Assembly: GCF_003054045.1 (NCBI RefSeq) | Contig: NZ_QBKH01000002.1 | Coordinates: forward strand, 558,001-622,000 | Reading direction: 5' to 3' | Length of the DNA: 64,000 nucleotides | DNA from: Sphingobacterium faecium | Lineage (GTDB): Bacteria > Bacteroidota > Bacteroidia > Sphingobacteriales > Sphingobacteriaceae | Shown here: in pieces, positions 53,004 to 61,575 of the stretch | Layout: each line of letters opens with the position of its first letter | How positions within the stretch are numbered: the stretch's first letter is position 1 | Position numbers and translations under genes: made by a program | The notes under the pieces: generated by a model | What the model saw: only the letters and a program-made list of their open reading frames with translations | Database searches by the model: none | Told to the model about the DNA's origin: nothing

Positions 53004-54401
53004 TTATTTTAAGCTCCCGACCATATCTTCAGGTTTTACCCATTCATCAAATTCTGCAGCAGTTACATAACCCAATGCAATAGCTGTTTCTTTTAATGTT
53101 GAATTATTTTTATGCGCTGTCTGAGCAATTTCTGCAGACTTATAGTATCCAATTTTAGTATTTAAAGCCGTTACTAACATTAAAGAGTTATCTACTAATT
53201 CCTTAATACGAGCGTAGTTTGGTTCGATACCGCTAGCACAGTGCTCTTCAAATGATATACATGCATCACCGATTAATCGAGCAGATTGTAAGAAGTTAGC
53301 CGCCATCAATGGTTTGAAAACGTTCAGTTCATAATGACCCTGCGTACCACCTATTGTGATCGCAACATCATTGCCCATTACTTGAGCAGCAACCATAGTT
53401 AAAGCTTCACACTGAGTCGGGTTTACTTTTCCGGGCATGATAGAAGAACCGGGCTCATTTTCAGGGATGATGATCTCACCAATACCTGAACGTGGACCAG
53501 AAGCCAACATGCGGATATCATTAGCGATTTTATTTAAAGAAACTGCTAATTGTTTCAATGCACCATGAGACTCAATGATGGCATCATGAGCAGCTAAAGC
53601 TTCAAATTTATTCTCAGCCGTGATGAAAGGATGACCCGTAAATTGTGCAATATATTTTGCTACCAGTACATCATATCCAGCAGGAGTGTTTAATCCAGTA
53701 CCAACTGCTGTACCTCCCAGTGCCAATTCCGATAAATGTGCCAATGTGTTTTTGACAGCTTTTATACCGTAGCTTAATTGAGCAACATAGCCAGATAATT
53801 CTTGACCTAATGTTAAAGGCGTTGCATCCATTAAATGCGTACGGCCAATTTTAACAACCTTCATAAACTCAGCAGATTTCTTTGCCAAGGTATCACGAAG
53901 TTTTTCAACACCCGGGATGGTCACTTCAACTACAGCTTTGTAGGCTGCGATATGCATACCAGTAGGGTACGTGTCATTTGAAGATTGTGATTTGTTCACA
54001 TCATCATTCGCTTTTAAAACAGGCTCACCTTCTCCAATTTTGAAGCCAGCTAATACTTGAGCACGATTTGCAATGACTTCGTTTAAATTCATGTTAGATT
54101 GCGTACCCGAACCTGTTTGCCAGATTACCAATGGAAATTGATCATCCAATTGACCAGCTAAGATCTCATCACAAACAGCCGCAATAGCATCACGTTTCTC
54201 AACAGGTAATACACCTAATTCAGCATTCGCATATGCAGCAGCTTTTTTTAAGTAAGCAAAACCTTCGATAATTTCATGCGGCATAGATGCTGCAGGACCG
54301 ATTTTGAAGTTATTGCGTGAACGTTCTGTTTGAGCTCCCCAGTATTTATCTGCAGGAACTTGAACTTCACCCATGGTATCTTTTTCTATTCTAAATGACA
54401 T
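53004..54401 (-). CDS. fumC: Class II fumarate hydratase
   Basis: About 465 residues from ATG 54401 ([28 protein letters not shown]); the frame extends to 54464 with 21 residues that look non-coding. It interconverts fumarate and malate in the TCA cycle without an iron-sulfur cluster. Family signature [13 protein letters not shown] is present, as are [13 protein letters not shown] and [16 protein letters not shown]. It is the first gene of a unit with a lipoprotein gene. A TAACTTTG -7 box lies at 54425-54432 on the minus strand, about 24 nt upstream. Confidence 0.97.
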   Translation of the reverse strand: MSFRIEKDTMGEVQVPADKYWGAQTERSRNNFKIGPAASMPHEIIEGFAYLKKAAAYANAELGVLPVEKRDAIAAVCDEILAGQLDDQFPLVIWQTGSGTQSNMNLNEVIANRAQVLAGFKIGEGEPVLKANDDVNKSQSSNDTYPTGMHIAAYKAVVEVTIPGVEKLRDTLAKKSAEFMKVVKIGRTHLMDATPLTLGQELSGYVAQLSYGIKAVKNTLAHLSELALGGTAVGTGLNTPAGYDVLVAKYIAQFTGHPFITAENKFEALAAHDAIIESHGALKQLAVSLNKIANDIRMLASGPRSGIGEIIIPENEPGSSIMPGKVNPTQCEALTMVAAQVMGNDVAITIGGTQGHYELNVFKPLMAANFLQSARLIGDACISFEEHCASGIEPNYARIKELVDNSLMLVTALNTKIGYYKSAEIAQTAHKNNSTLKETAIALGYVTAAEFDEWVKPEDMVGSLK

Positions 54402-54424
54402 AGCGTTTGATTTTTTTGATATAA

Positions 54425-54432
54425 CAAAGTTA
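54425..54432 (-). promoter_or_regulatory. Candidate -7 element for fumC
   Basis: The minus strand reads TAACTTTG, matching TAnnTTTG, at a normal leader distance from the chosen ATG at 54401. It also argues against the longer start at 54464, which lies upstream of it. Confidence 0.6.
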
Positions 54433-54508
54433 AGTAAAAATATAGAGAACAGCCATTCAAACACTTCATCTTAATTGAATTTGAATGTCATAATTTATTC
54501 CAATCACC

Positions 54509-55078
54509 CTAACCGTTCAGTCGTTTTGTTAATTGTTCATTGATATGGTGAAAAATTTGAATGGGTTTTAAGGTACGCCAAGGAAGATCATTGAGATGGC
54601 CGCCGAAATTGATATAATAGTCGATATTATTTTGCATAAATTCCGTGATGACATGTTGTCTAAAATTGATAGCAGCTATCCAACCATCTTCAATATCCTG
54701 AAACCACTCTTCATAATAAGTATCATCAGAGGCATGAAAATTAAGTAGATTTTCACCTATCAATATAAAATGATTGATTCCCTCTGCCATCATTAAATCA
54801 ATCAATTCACGTTTTAGGATCATGATATCATTGTCAATCGCATCATTCCATTCTCCGATAAGCTCGATGATACTATACTGCTTATCGTAGTCCACAAATA
54901 GCACTTTTAAGTACAGGGTATGCGAACCAAAATCATCCCACTGGGGATGTAAAAGGAAATTATAAATCTGTTTATCGTATTCAAATTCATTATATATTGT
55001 TCCGTAAAAAGGAGATTGTTCATCTTCCGATGCAATATAATCATGTCTCCAATTGTAAAAAGGTTCAATTTCGTGCAT
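54509..55078 (-). CDS. Conserved hypothetical protein
   Basis: The 189-residue protein is soluble, acidic and rich in aromatic residues (EPFYNWRHDYIASEDEQSPFYG, WFQDIEDGWIAAINFRQ). It has no signal peptide, membrane segment or motif that I recognise. It lies about 100 nt upstream of fumC on the same strand; whether it belongs to that unit is unclear. The intact frame and balanced composition support a real gene. Confidence 0.75.
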   Translation of the reverse strand: MHEIEPFYNWRHDYIASEDEQSPFYGTIYNEFEYDKQIYNFLLHPQWDDFGSHTLYLKVLFVDYDKQYSIIELIGEWNDAIDNDIMILKRELIDLMMAEGINHFILIGENLLNFHASDDTYYEEWFQDIEDGWIAAINFRQHVITEFMQNNIDYYINFGGHLNDLPWRTLKPIQIFHHINEQLTKRLNG

Positions 55079-55180
55079 TTTGGCAGATTATTTGATTGTT
55101 ACAAAGACAAAGTTGAGAAAACTTTCACATATTAACCACATTTAATAACTTTTGTTTTAACATAAAAATCACCTCATTTA

Positions 55181-55214
55181 TTGTGGTATTAATGGATAAA
55201 ACTTAGTATTTTTG
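55181..55214 (+). promoter_or_regulatory. Promoter candidate for the S41 protease gene
   Basis: TTG (55181-55183), 23 nt, TATTTTTG (55207-55214), with the ATG 15 nt after the -7 box. Spacing is at the upper end of the usual range. Confidence 0.45.
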
Positions 55215-55228
55215 AAGCATCTTTTCAT

Positions 55229-56830
55229 ATGCAAGGAAGTATAAAACGGAATATTTTTGTAGCGGCAACATACGCAGGAGTTTTACTCGTGGGTTTATTG
55301 CTTGGGCAGAAATATGCCGATGAACAAGGTAATAAACAATCGACTTCAATTCTAGCCGGCGGATTAACTGGGAATTCCGAAAAAGTTCAATATTTAGTTA
55401 ACTTAATTTCCGACAATTATGTGGATAAAGTGAGTTTAGATACCATTCAAGACGAAGCTATTCAGCATATTATTACCCGATTAGATCCTTTTTCAACATA
55501 CCTTAAACCCAATGAACGCTTAGCTCAAGCGGAGGCTCTTGAAGGAACTTTCGATGGTATAGGTGTTGAATACTTTAATCTTAACGATACCTTACTTGTG
55601 GTTGGTATGATTGCTGGAGGTCCTGCTGAAAAATCAGGAATGAAAATTGGTGATCGTTTAATCAAAATAGCCAATCGAAATATTGCGGGTGTTCGGGTAA
55701 CCGAACACGTGGTCGATAAATTGATTCGCGGTAAGAAGGGTTCTACCGTTGATATCATGATCAAACGTAATGATGAAATTTTAACCACACCTTTAAAAGT
55801 TGTTCGTGATCAAGTATCTGTAAGCACATTAGATGCGTCTTATATGATCGCACCTAAAATTGCTTATGTAAAAATTAGACGTTTTGGACACCAGACATCC
55901 GAAGATTTTAAAATCAAATTGCGTGATCTTAAGAAAAGTGGCGCACAAGATCTGATTTTGGACCTTAGGGGTAATGGTGGCGGGTATGTACATACCGCTA
56001 TTGAAATGGCAAGTATGTTTTTCAAAGACAAACGCTTATTGATGTATACTGAAGGAGCAAATGAATTGCGTCGTGATTATTTTTCTACTGAACCTGGTCA
56101 TTTTAGTGATGGTCGTATCATTGTACTTATAAATGAAGAAACTGCTTCGGCAAGTGAAATCGTCACAGGAGCTTTACAGGATTTAGATAGAGGGACCGTC
56201 GTCGGTCGTAGATCTTATGGAAAAGGATTGGTTCAAGAGCAGTTTGACTTTGCAGATGGTTCTGCAGTCAACTTAACTGTTGCTCGATACTATACGCCAT
56301 TAGGAAGGTGTATTCAAAGAAAGTATACCCGAGCAAATTATGATCAGTCTAAATATATGACCACATTTGATTTATGGACTTTGGATACAGAGTTTAATAC
56401 GCATGAAATGTATACCACCAGCCAAGGGAAAATGTTATTTGGTGGTGGAGGTATTCAACCTGATATTGTCATTCCTATAGACTCCAATGAACTAAGTGCC
56501 AAGTATAGGGAAATCTATCATTCCAATAGTATACAGGAGTTTGTATATGATCGTTTTACAAAGAAATTACCAGCATACTCTATTGAAAATTTCTTAAGTG
56601 GTTATAATTTACCAGATCCAGAATTTAATGATTTTATTTCCTTTTTATCTAAAAAGGGAATTGCGGTCAATAAGTTAGAGGCAGATCGTCTTCATCAGAT
56701 CATTCAGTCTGACATCGAAGCATTGGTTGGTCGGTATTATTTTGGTAGAGAAGCTTATTTTAAGATCAAGAACAGGAAAGACCAATTTGTTGCAAGTGCT
56801 TTACGTGCATTAGGTATTCAGATCAGCTAA
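55229..56830 (+). CDS. S41-family C-terminal processing protease
   Basis: The 533-residue product has an N-terminal membrane anchor (about residues 8-25, FVAATYAGVLLVGLLLGQ). A PDZ domain follows (about 110-195: VGMIAGGPAEKSGMKIGDRLIKI). The S41 catalytic domain carries the nucleophile in NEETASASEIVTGAL and the lysine in GRRSYGKGLVQEQ. It cleaves periplasmic proteins at C termini, as CtpA does. Length is typical of Bacteroidota S41 proteases, which have an extra C-terminal region. The stop overlaps the convergent EEP gene by 4 nt. Confidence 0.94.
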   Translation: MQGSIKRNIFVAATYAGVLLVGLLLGQKYADEQGNKQSTSILAGGLTGNSEKVQYLVNLISDNYVDKVSLDTIQDEAIQHIITRLDPFSTYLKPNERLAQAEALEGTFDGIGVEYFNLNDTLLVVGMIAGGPAEKSGMKIGDRLIKIANRNIAGVRVTEHVVDKLIRGKKGSTVDIMIKRNDEILTTPLKVVRDQVSVSTLDASYMIAPKIAYVKIRRFGHQTSEDFKIKLRDLKKSGAQDLILDLRGNGGGYVHTAIEMASMFFKDKRLLMYTEGANELRRDYFSTEPGHFSDGRIIVLINEETASASEIVTGALQDLDRGTVVGRRSYGKGLVQEQFDFADGSAVNLTVARYYTPLGRCIQRKYTRANYDQSKYMTTFDLWTLDTEFNTHEMYTTSQGKMLFGGGGIQPDIVIPIDSNELSAKYREIYHSNSIQEFVYDRFTKKLPAYSIENFLSGYNLPDPEFNDFISFLSKKGIAVNKLEADRLHQIIQSDIEALVGRYYFGREAYFKIKNRKDQFVASALRALGIQIS

Positions 56831-57945
56831 TAGTTTTTTAATCGTAAATCACTCCAGATCGGGTAGTGATCAGATAACTTTTTGTTGACTACGTGATAGT
56901 TTAATACTTCAAATGCAGGACTAGCAAAAATATAATCAATCTGAAAGATCGGCAACATTTCATAATGTGTAACTCCCCAGCCGGCACCCTTTTCTTTAAA
57001 TGCATTATGTAGCCCTTTACCTACTAGATTGACCGAATAGCTCATTGGAGTATCATTAAAATCACCCATCACGATATAAGGAGAATTACAGGCGTTCATG
57101 TGTCTTTTTAAAGAACTAGCCTGCTCACTTCTAAATTCAAAAGCATTTTTTAACTTTCTGCCCAAACGTCTTGGAGCTTGATTGTCAGTTTCATTTTTAC
57201 TTGATGGATTTTGAATGAATTCTTTATCTTCATTTTGAAGAGCAAATGATCTCAGATGAACATTGTATACGCGAATTGTACTATCATTTTTCTTAATATC
57301 AGCATAAGAAATTCGATTAATACCATAATCATTGTCTAGAATATTTCCTGAATTGACAATCGGATATTTCGAAAAAATAGTCATGCCATAAGCCTCATAA
57401 TCATTCTTAGAGCTTTCAGCAAAGTAATGATAGTCATATCCAAGTTTGATTTTAATTTCATTGGAAATGACGTATTTTCCCTTTATTTTGCTATAGTATT
57501 CCTGAAAACATACGATGTCAGGCTTGATGCTATCCAATATTTGCAAGGCATCATTTTTAAAATTTTTCTTAGGATCATGTATATCTTTAAAAAGATGAGC
57601 ATTGAAACTTAAAACACGGATATGATCTGCTGTTTTTACGGTAATTGGAGCGGTTGACCGGGGGTTCCAATGTTTTGTTAATAAAGGCCATCCGATTAGG
57701 ATAGTCAGCAAAGAAAAGATCATCATTTTCGGCTTTCTTAATAACCAATAGGCTATAAAACCGATGTTGACAAGGAGAATAGGTAAGTACCCTAAACCAA
57801 AAAAAGCAATTGGCCAAAATGTTTTAGGATTAATGAAAGAGGCAGAATAACTAATCAATAAGGCGACAATGGCAAGAATGTTGAAAATGAAAACCGTCCT
57901 GCTCAAATAACCCAATCTTTTTTTTACGAATGCCCGCCTAGCCAT
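56827..57945 (-). CDS. Membrane-anchored EEP family hydrolase
   Basis: The 372-residue protein has two to three N-terminal membrane segments (about residues 12-85) followed by an EEP domain: RVLSFNAHLF, CFQEYYSKIKG, YIVMGDFNDTPMS and the end SDHYPIWSDL. Its catalytic side faces the periplasm by topology. It is the last gene of the mutL cluster, overlapping the rhomboid-like gene by 8 nt. This gene order recurs in Bacteroidota, but a functional tie to MutL is not established. Confidence 0.9.
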   Translation of the reverse strand: MARRAFVKKRLGYLSRTVFIFNILAIVALLISYSASFINPKTFWPIAFFGLGYLPILLVNIGFIAYWLLRKPKMMIFSLLTILIGWPLLTKHWNPRSTAPITVKTADHIRVLSFNAHLFKDIHDPKKNFKNDALQILDSIKPDIVCFQEYYSKIKGKYVISNEIKIKLGYDYHYFAESSKNDYEAYGMTIFSKYPIVNSGNILDNDYGINRISYADIKKNDSTIRVYNVHLRSFALQNEDKEFIQNPSSKNETDNQAPRRLGRKLKNAFEFRSEQASSLKRHMNACNSPYIVMGDFNDTPMSYSVNLVGKGLHNAFKEKGAGWGVTHYEMLPIFQIDYIFASPAFEVLNYHVVNKKLSDHYPIWSDLRLKNY

Positions 57946-58819
57946 CTATCTTATTATTATTGCTTGCTTTAAAGAGAATTTCTTTTTCGTGAGAACTTAA
58001 ACTATCGTATCCAGATAAGGATATTTTATCTAATATCTCATCGATCTGATCCTGATTCGGTAAATCATAGCGGTGTTGCTGCATGGGGCGTTCACCATGT
58101 CCGACTACGACTTTCAGTTTTGATCGTCTTTTATCTTTCTTTTTAAATATGTTAGACCAATCCATCCCAGATTGCAAAGCATAAGTGTAGCCCATACCAA
58201 ATATAACAGCACAAAAATAACTGATCGCGGCAGGTTTATTTGTCAATATGAAGAATAAGAATTGAATGGCAAAATAGACAATAGCAATTGTTTTTAATTT
58301 TACATTTCCAAATAATAGGAGCCTGAGTTCATATTTGGGAACTAAAGTAGCTATTGATGCTAAAATGGCAGCAATAGTGATCGAACCGGTATTTAAATAA
58401 GGATTAGGTATATCAGAAAAAAGGGCAAGATGCGAAAAGATCAAAAAGATCACTCCAGCAAGCAACCCAGAAAAGATATAAATAAACAGAAATTGTCGTT
58501 TATTTAGAAAATTAAAGAAAATATTCCCTAACCAATAGAGCCATAAACAATCAAAAGCAACGTTAAAAAGTCCCGTATAGAGAAAATTATAAGTCACAAG
58601 AGACCAAGGCTGTTGAATAAAAGCTTGAAAATTTGTTGGTAAACTTAATTGATCTACCGTCCATTGAAAAAGAGGAATGGATATAATCTTCAATTCAAAA
58701 AGAATATCAAAAAGATAGATCAAGATAAATAGAGCAACATTCCCACTGATAATAAATGGAATAGGGGATCCTGAACCGAAGGTTGTCCTGATAAAGTTTT
58801 TGAACGAATTTTCCCTCAT
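57938..58819 (-). CDS. Rhomboid-like membrane protein, catalytically degenerate
   Basis: This 293-residue protein keeps the rhomboid topology of about six membrane segments. In place of the HxxxN loop of active rhomboids it has N86 and D90 (FNVAFDCLWLYWLG). The GxSG motif is not recognisable; NTGSITIAAI has a serine (S146) but not the second glycine. No histidine lies in the last segment (ISYFCAVIFGMGYTYALQ). It is therefore a predicted pseudoprotease. A cytosolic C-terminal tail of about 75 charged residues follows. It lies 13 nt downstream of an active rhomboid and overlaps the EEP gene by 8 nt. Confidence 0.85.
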   Translation of the reverse strand: MRENSFKNFIRTTFGSGSPIPFIISGNVALFILIYLFDILFELKIISIPLFQWTVDQLSLPTNFQAFIQQPWSLVTYNFLYTGLFNVAFDCLWLYWLGNIFFNFLNKRQFLFIYIFSGLLAGVIFLIFSHLALFSDIPNPYLNTGSITIAAILASIATLVPKYELRLLLFGNVKLKTIAIVYFAIQFLFFILTNKPAAISYFCAVIFGMGYTYALQSGMDWSNIFKKKDKRRSKLKVVVGHGERPMQQHRYDLPNQDQIDEILDKISLSGYDSLSSHEKEILFKASNNNKIDG

Positions 58820-58832
58820 GTTATAAAGATAA

Positions 58833-59555
58833 TTAATATATTCCTTTTTTAATACCCCAAGCTTTCAGTAGTAGATAACCAAACAATGCTCCTCCAACGT
58901 GCGCTAAATGTGCAATGGATCCTCCTGAATTTGAAAATCCTAAATAGATTTCAATCAAGATCATGATTGGAATAAAATATTTCGCTTTTATCGGTACAGG
59001 TATAAAGATAAGTGCAAGTTTGAGGTTCGGAAATAAGTAGGCAAAAGCTAACAATAAACCATAGATAGCACCAGACGCACCAACCAATGGCGTATTGTAG
59101 ATTGAAACTAAAGTTCCTAACCCTGCCTGAGATATATTAGGGCTATCGCTATATACCATACCCGAGATCATATCAAACTTTAAACTACTGCCTGGATTAA
59201 CTAAACCTGCAATTTGATAGACTTCAAACGCCTGTACACCAAATTGAAGAACCAAAGCTCCAATTCCCGTTAATAAATAAAAATTTAAAAAACGCTTCGA
59301 TCCCAATACCTGCTCAATGATAGGACCAAACATGACCAACGCAAACATATTAAAGAAGATATGTGTGAATCCACCATGCATAAACATGTAAGTAATGATT
59401 TGCCAAACATTGAAAAAAGGAGAGTCAGGGTAGTACACCCCAAATAGTCTCGTCGAGTTTTCAAAGATCATCGAACCAATGAAACATACTACGTTAATAA
59501 TGAGTAAGTTTTTAGTTACTGTAGGTAAATTTGACAATGGATTAGCGCTATTCAT
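58833..59555 (-). CDS. Rhomboid intramembrane serine protease
   Basis: The 240-residue protein is a canonical six-segment rhomboid that cleaves membrane proteins inside the bilayer. Catalytic residues are S161 in GASGAIYG and H219 in HLAHVGGALFG. The oxyanion residues H65 and N69 are in FTHIFFNMF. It lies 9 nt downstream of mutL and 13 nt upstream of the degenerate paralogue. Having an intact and a degenerate rhomboid side by side is notable. Confidence 0.96.
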   Translation of the reverse strand: MNSANPLSNLPTVTKNLLIINVVCFIGSMIFENSTRLFGVYYPDSPFFNVWQIITYMFMHGGFTHIFFNMFALVMFGPIIEQVLGSKRFLNFYLLTGIGALVLQFGVQAFEVYQIAGLVNPGSSLKFDMISGMVYSDSPNISQAGLGTLVSIYNTPLVGASGAIYGLLLAFAYLFPNLKLALIFIPVPIKAKYFIPIMILIEIYLGFSNSGGSIAHLAHVGGALFGYLLLKAWGIKKGIY

Positions 59556-59564
59556 AAATTTAAA

Positions 59565-61442
59565 TTAGTTTTTACTAAACTTTTCTAAAAGTTCTTGTAA
59601 GGTAATGGTAATAACGATTGGTTTTCCGAAAATAGAAATATTTGGAGATTCACAAGCAAAAAGTTGATCAATAAGTTCTGATATCGCATTATTATCCAAG
59701 AAAGTTCCTGGTTTAATTGCTGCATTGCGTGCTAGGCTTTTTGCTAAATTTTCTCGTTTTTCAATTTTAAAATCACTCAAATTGTTTTTATAATCTTCTA
59801 AAATCTGCTCAATGATTTTACGTTCATCAATTCCTGTCCCTAGATCTGCAGGGATGCCGTCAATGATATAACTGTTTTTACCAAAGGAGCGGATTTGAAA
59901 ACCTAAACTCTGGATATCTTCTAAAAGATCTTGCATCAATTCATTATCTGATGGATTTAAGTCAATACTCTGTGGGAACAAACTTTGTTGGCTCAATCCT
60001 TTGTGCTGGTCAAGCTGTGATTTGAATTGTTCAAACAAAATACGTTCGTGTGCCGCCTGTTGATCGATGAGCATAACTCCAGAATGAATCTGCGATACAA
60101 TAAACCTATTGTGGATTTGAAAAAATTGCTTGGTTGTTACCTGACTCGTAACTCCCGAGAGTTGATGGATAGAACGCTCTTGCTGCTCATGTTCAAGCGG
60201 CAATTGCATGGATACATCTTGCTCTGTGATTTGATATAAAGTATCCCAATTTTGAGGAATAGCCGATTTTCTCTCAAAACCTGCCATATAATTATCCGAA
60301 CGTGAAAACGTTGTTTTCGTGACCTGATCTGGTTCAAAAGGATTAAAATCAGGGTTGAAACTTACGGTAGGCACAATGATTTCGTCCAAAGGTTTTGGTG
60401 TAATCATGTTCGAAAAGCCTGTTTCTTGCTCAAAATCAAGTGATGGGGCTATGTTATAACGACCCAGGGATCTTTTGACAGCGGATCGGATGATGGCATA
60501 GATGGCTTTTTCATCTTCATATTTAATCTCTGTCTTTGTTGGATGAACGTTGATATCGATCTTTGATGGATCAATATCAATAAATAAGACATACAAAGGA
60601 AAGGTCTCTGCAGGAAGAATTTCCTCAAAGGCATTCATAACAGCATGATTCAAATAATGATCTCTGATAAATCTTTTGTTAACAAAGAAAAATTGCTCCC
60701 CTCTCGTTTTTTTAGCAAATTGAGGCTTACCTACAAAACCATTTACCTTAATAATAGAAGTATCCTCTTCCACAGGTACTAATCGTTGATTGTAAGTATT
60801 ACCAAAAAGATGAACAATACGCTGTTTTAAGGTTTCCGCTGGTAAATGAAACATTTCATTTCCATCACTATGTAAGGTCAAAAAGATCTCCGGATTAGCT
60901 AAAGCTATCCGTTGAAATTCTTCTATAATATGGCGCATTTCTACCGAATTACTTTTTAAAAAGTTACGGCGTGCGGGTATATTGAAAAAAAGATTTTTAA
61001 TAGAAATATTGGTGCCTGCAGCTACTGCTTCAGGAGCTTGATTGATGATTTTTGAACCTTCGATCTCGACAACAGTACCCAATTCATCCTCAAAACGACG
61101 TGTTTTCAATGTCACATGTGCAATGGCCGCGATAGAAGCCATCGCTTCTCCACGAAATCCCATTGTACGAATGGCAAATAAGTCTTCTGCTTTACGAATT
61201 TTGGAAGTAGCATGTCGTTCAAAACAAAGACGTGCATCCGTCACGCTCATTCCACAACCATTATCAATCACTTGAATTAATGATTTTCCAGCATCTTTGA
61301 TGATCAATTGTATCTTGTCAGCTCCAGCATCTATAGCATTTTCAATCAATTCTTTAATAGCAGCGGCAGGTCTTTGTACGACTTCACCTGCTGCAATCTG
61401 ATTGGCAACATTATCTGGTAGTAATTGAATAATATCCGACAT
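59565..61442 (-). CDS. mutL: DNA mismatch repair protein MutL
   Basis: The 625-residue GHKL ATPase couples MutS mismatch recognition to strand removal. The ATPase motifs are visible: ELIENAIDAGADKI, DNGCGM, RHATSKI and GFRGEAMASIAAI. The C-terminal dimerisation domain has DQQAAHERILFE, a variant of the endonuclease motif DQHA(X)2E(X)4E, so nicking activity is plausible, as expected for bacteria without MutH. A long non-conserved linker joins the halves. It is the first gene of a cluster with two rhomboids and the EEP hydrolase. Confidence 0.97.
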   Translation of the reverse strand: MSDIIQLLPDNVANQIAAGEVVQRPAAAIKELIENAIDAGADKIQLIIKDAGKSLIQVIDNGCGMSVTDARLCFERHATSKIRKAEDLFAIRTMGFRGEAMASIAAIAHVTLKTRRFEDELGTVVEIEGSKIINQAPEAVAAGTNISIKNLFFNIPARRNFLKSNSVEMRHIIEEFQRIALANPEIFLTLHSDGNEMFHLPAETLKQRIVHLFGNTYNQRLVPVEEDTSIIKVNGFVGKPQFAKKTRGEQFFFVNKRFIRDHYLNHAVMNAFEEILPAETFPLYVLFIDIDPSKIDINVHPTKTEIKYEDEKAIYAIIRSAVKRSLGRYNIAPSLDFEQETGFSNMITPKPLDEIIVPTVSFNPDFNPFEPDQVTKTTFSRSDNYMAGFERKSAIPQNWDTLYQITEQDVSMQLPLEHEQQERSIHQLSGVTSQVTTKQFFQIHNRFIVSQIHSGVMLIDQQAAHERILFEQFKSQLDQHKGLSQQSLFPQSIDLNPSDNELMQDLLEDIQSLGFQIRSFGKNSYIIDGIPADLGTGIDERKIIEQILEDYKNNLSDFKIEKRENLAKSLARNAAIKPGTFLDNNAISELIDQLFACESPNISIFGKPIVITITLQELLEKFSKN

Positions 61443-61532
61443 ATGACGCGAAGTTACGAAATTAATGAGGAATGATTTTAATTCCGTTAGAAAGTTGTCG
61501 TATAAATTACATTACTTATCAACTTTCATGCT

Positions 61533-61569
61533 TTAAATTTGATACACCAACTTGGTGTATCAAATTTAA
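61533..61569. repeat. 37-nt perfect palindrome between uvrA and mutL
   Basis: Two 18-nt arms (61533-61550, 61552-61569) are exact complements about a single C. It starts 7 nt past the uvrA stop on the minus strand. The AT-rich arms lack a T-tract beyond the stem, so it is either an atypical terminator or a protein-binding dyad ahead of mutL. Confidence 0.75.
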
Positions 61570-61575
61570 TCTTGA

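Noticed and set aside
53004..54464. Longer fumC start at 54464
   Set aside because: The extra 21 residues are hydrophobic and unlike FumC, and a good -7 box at 54425-54432 lies inside them.
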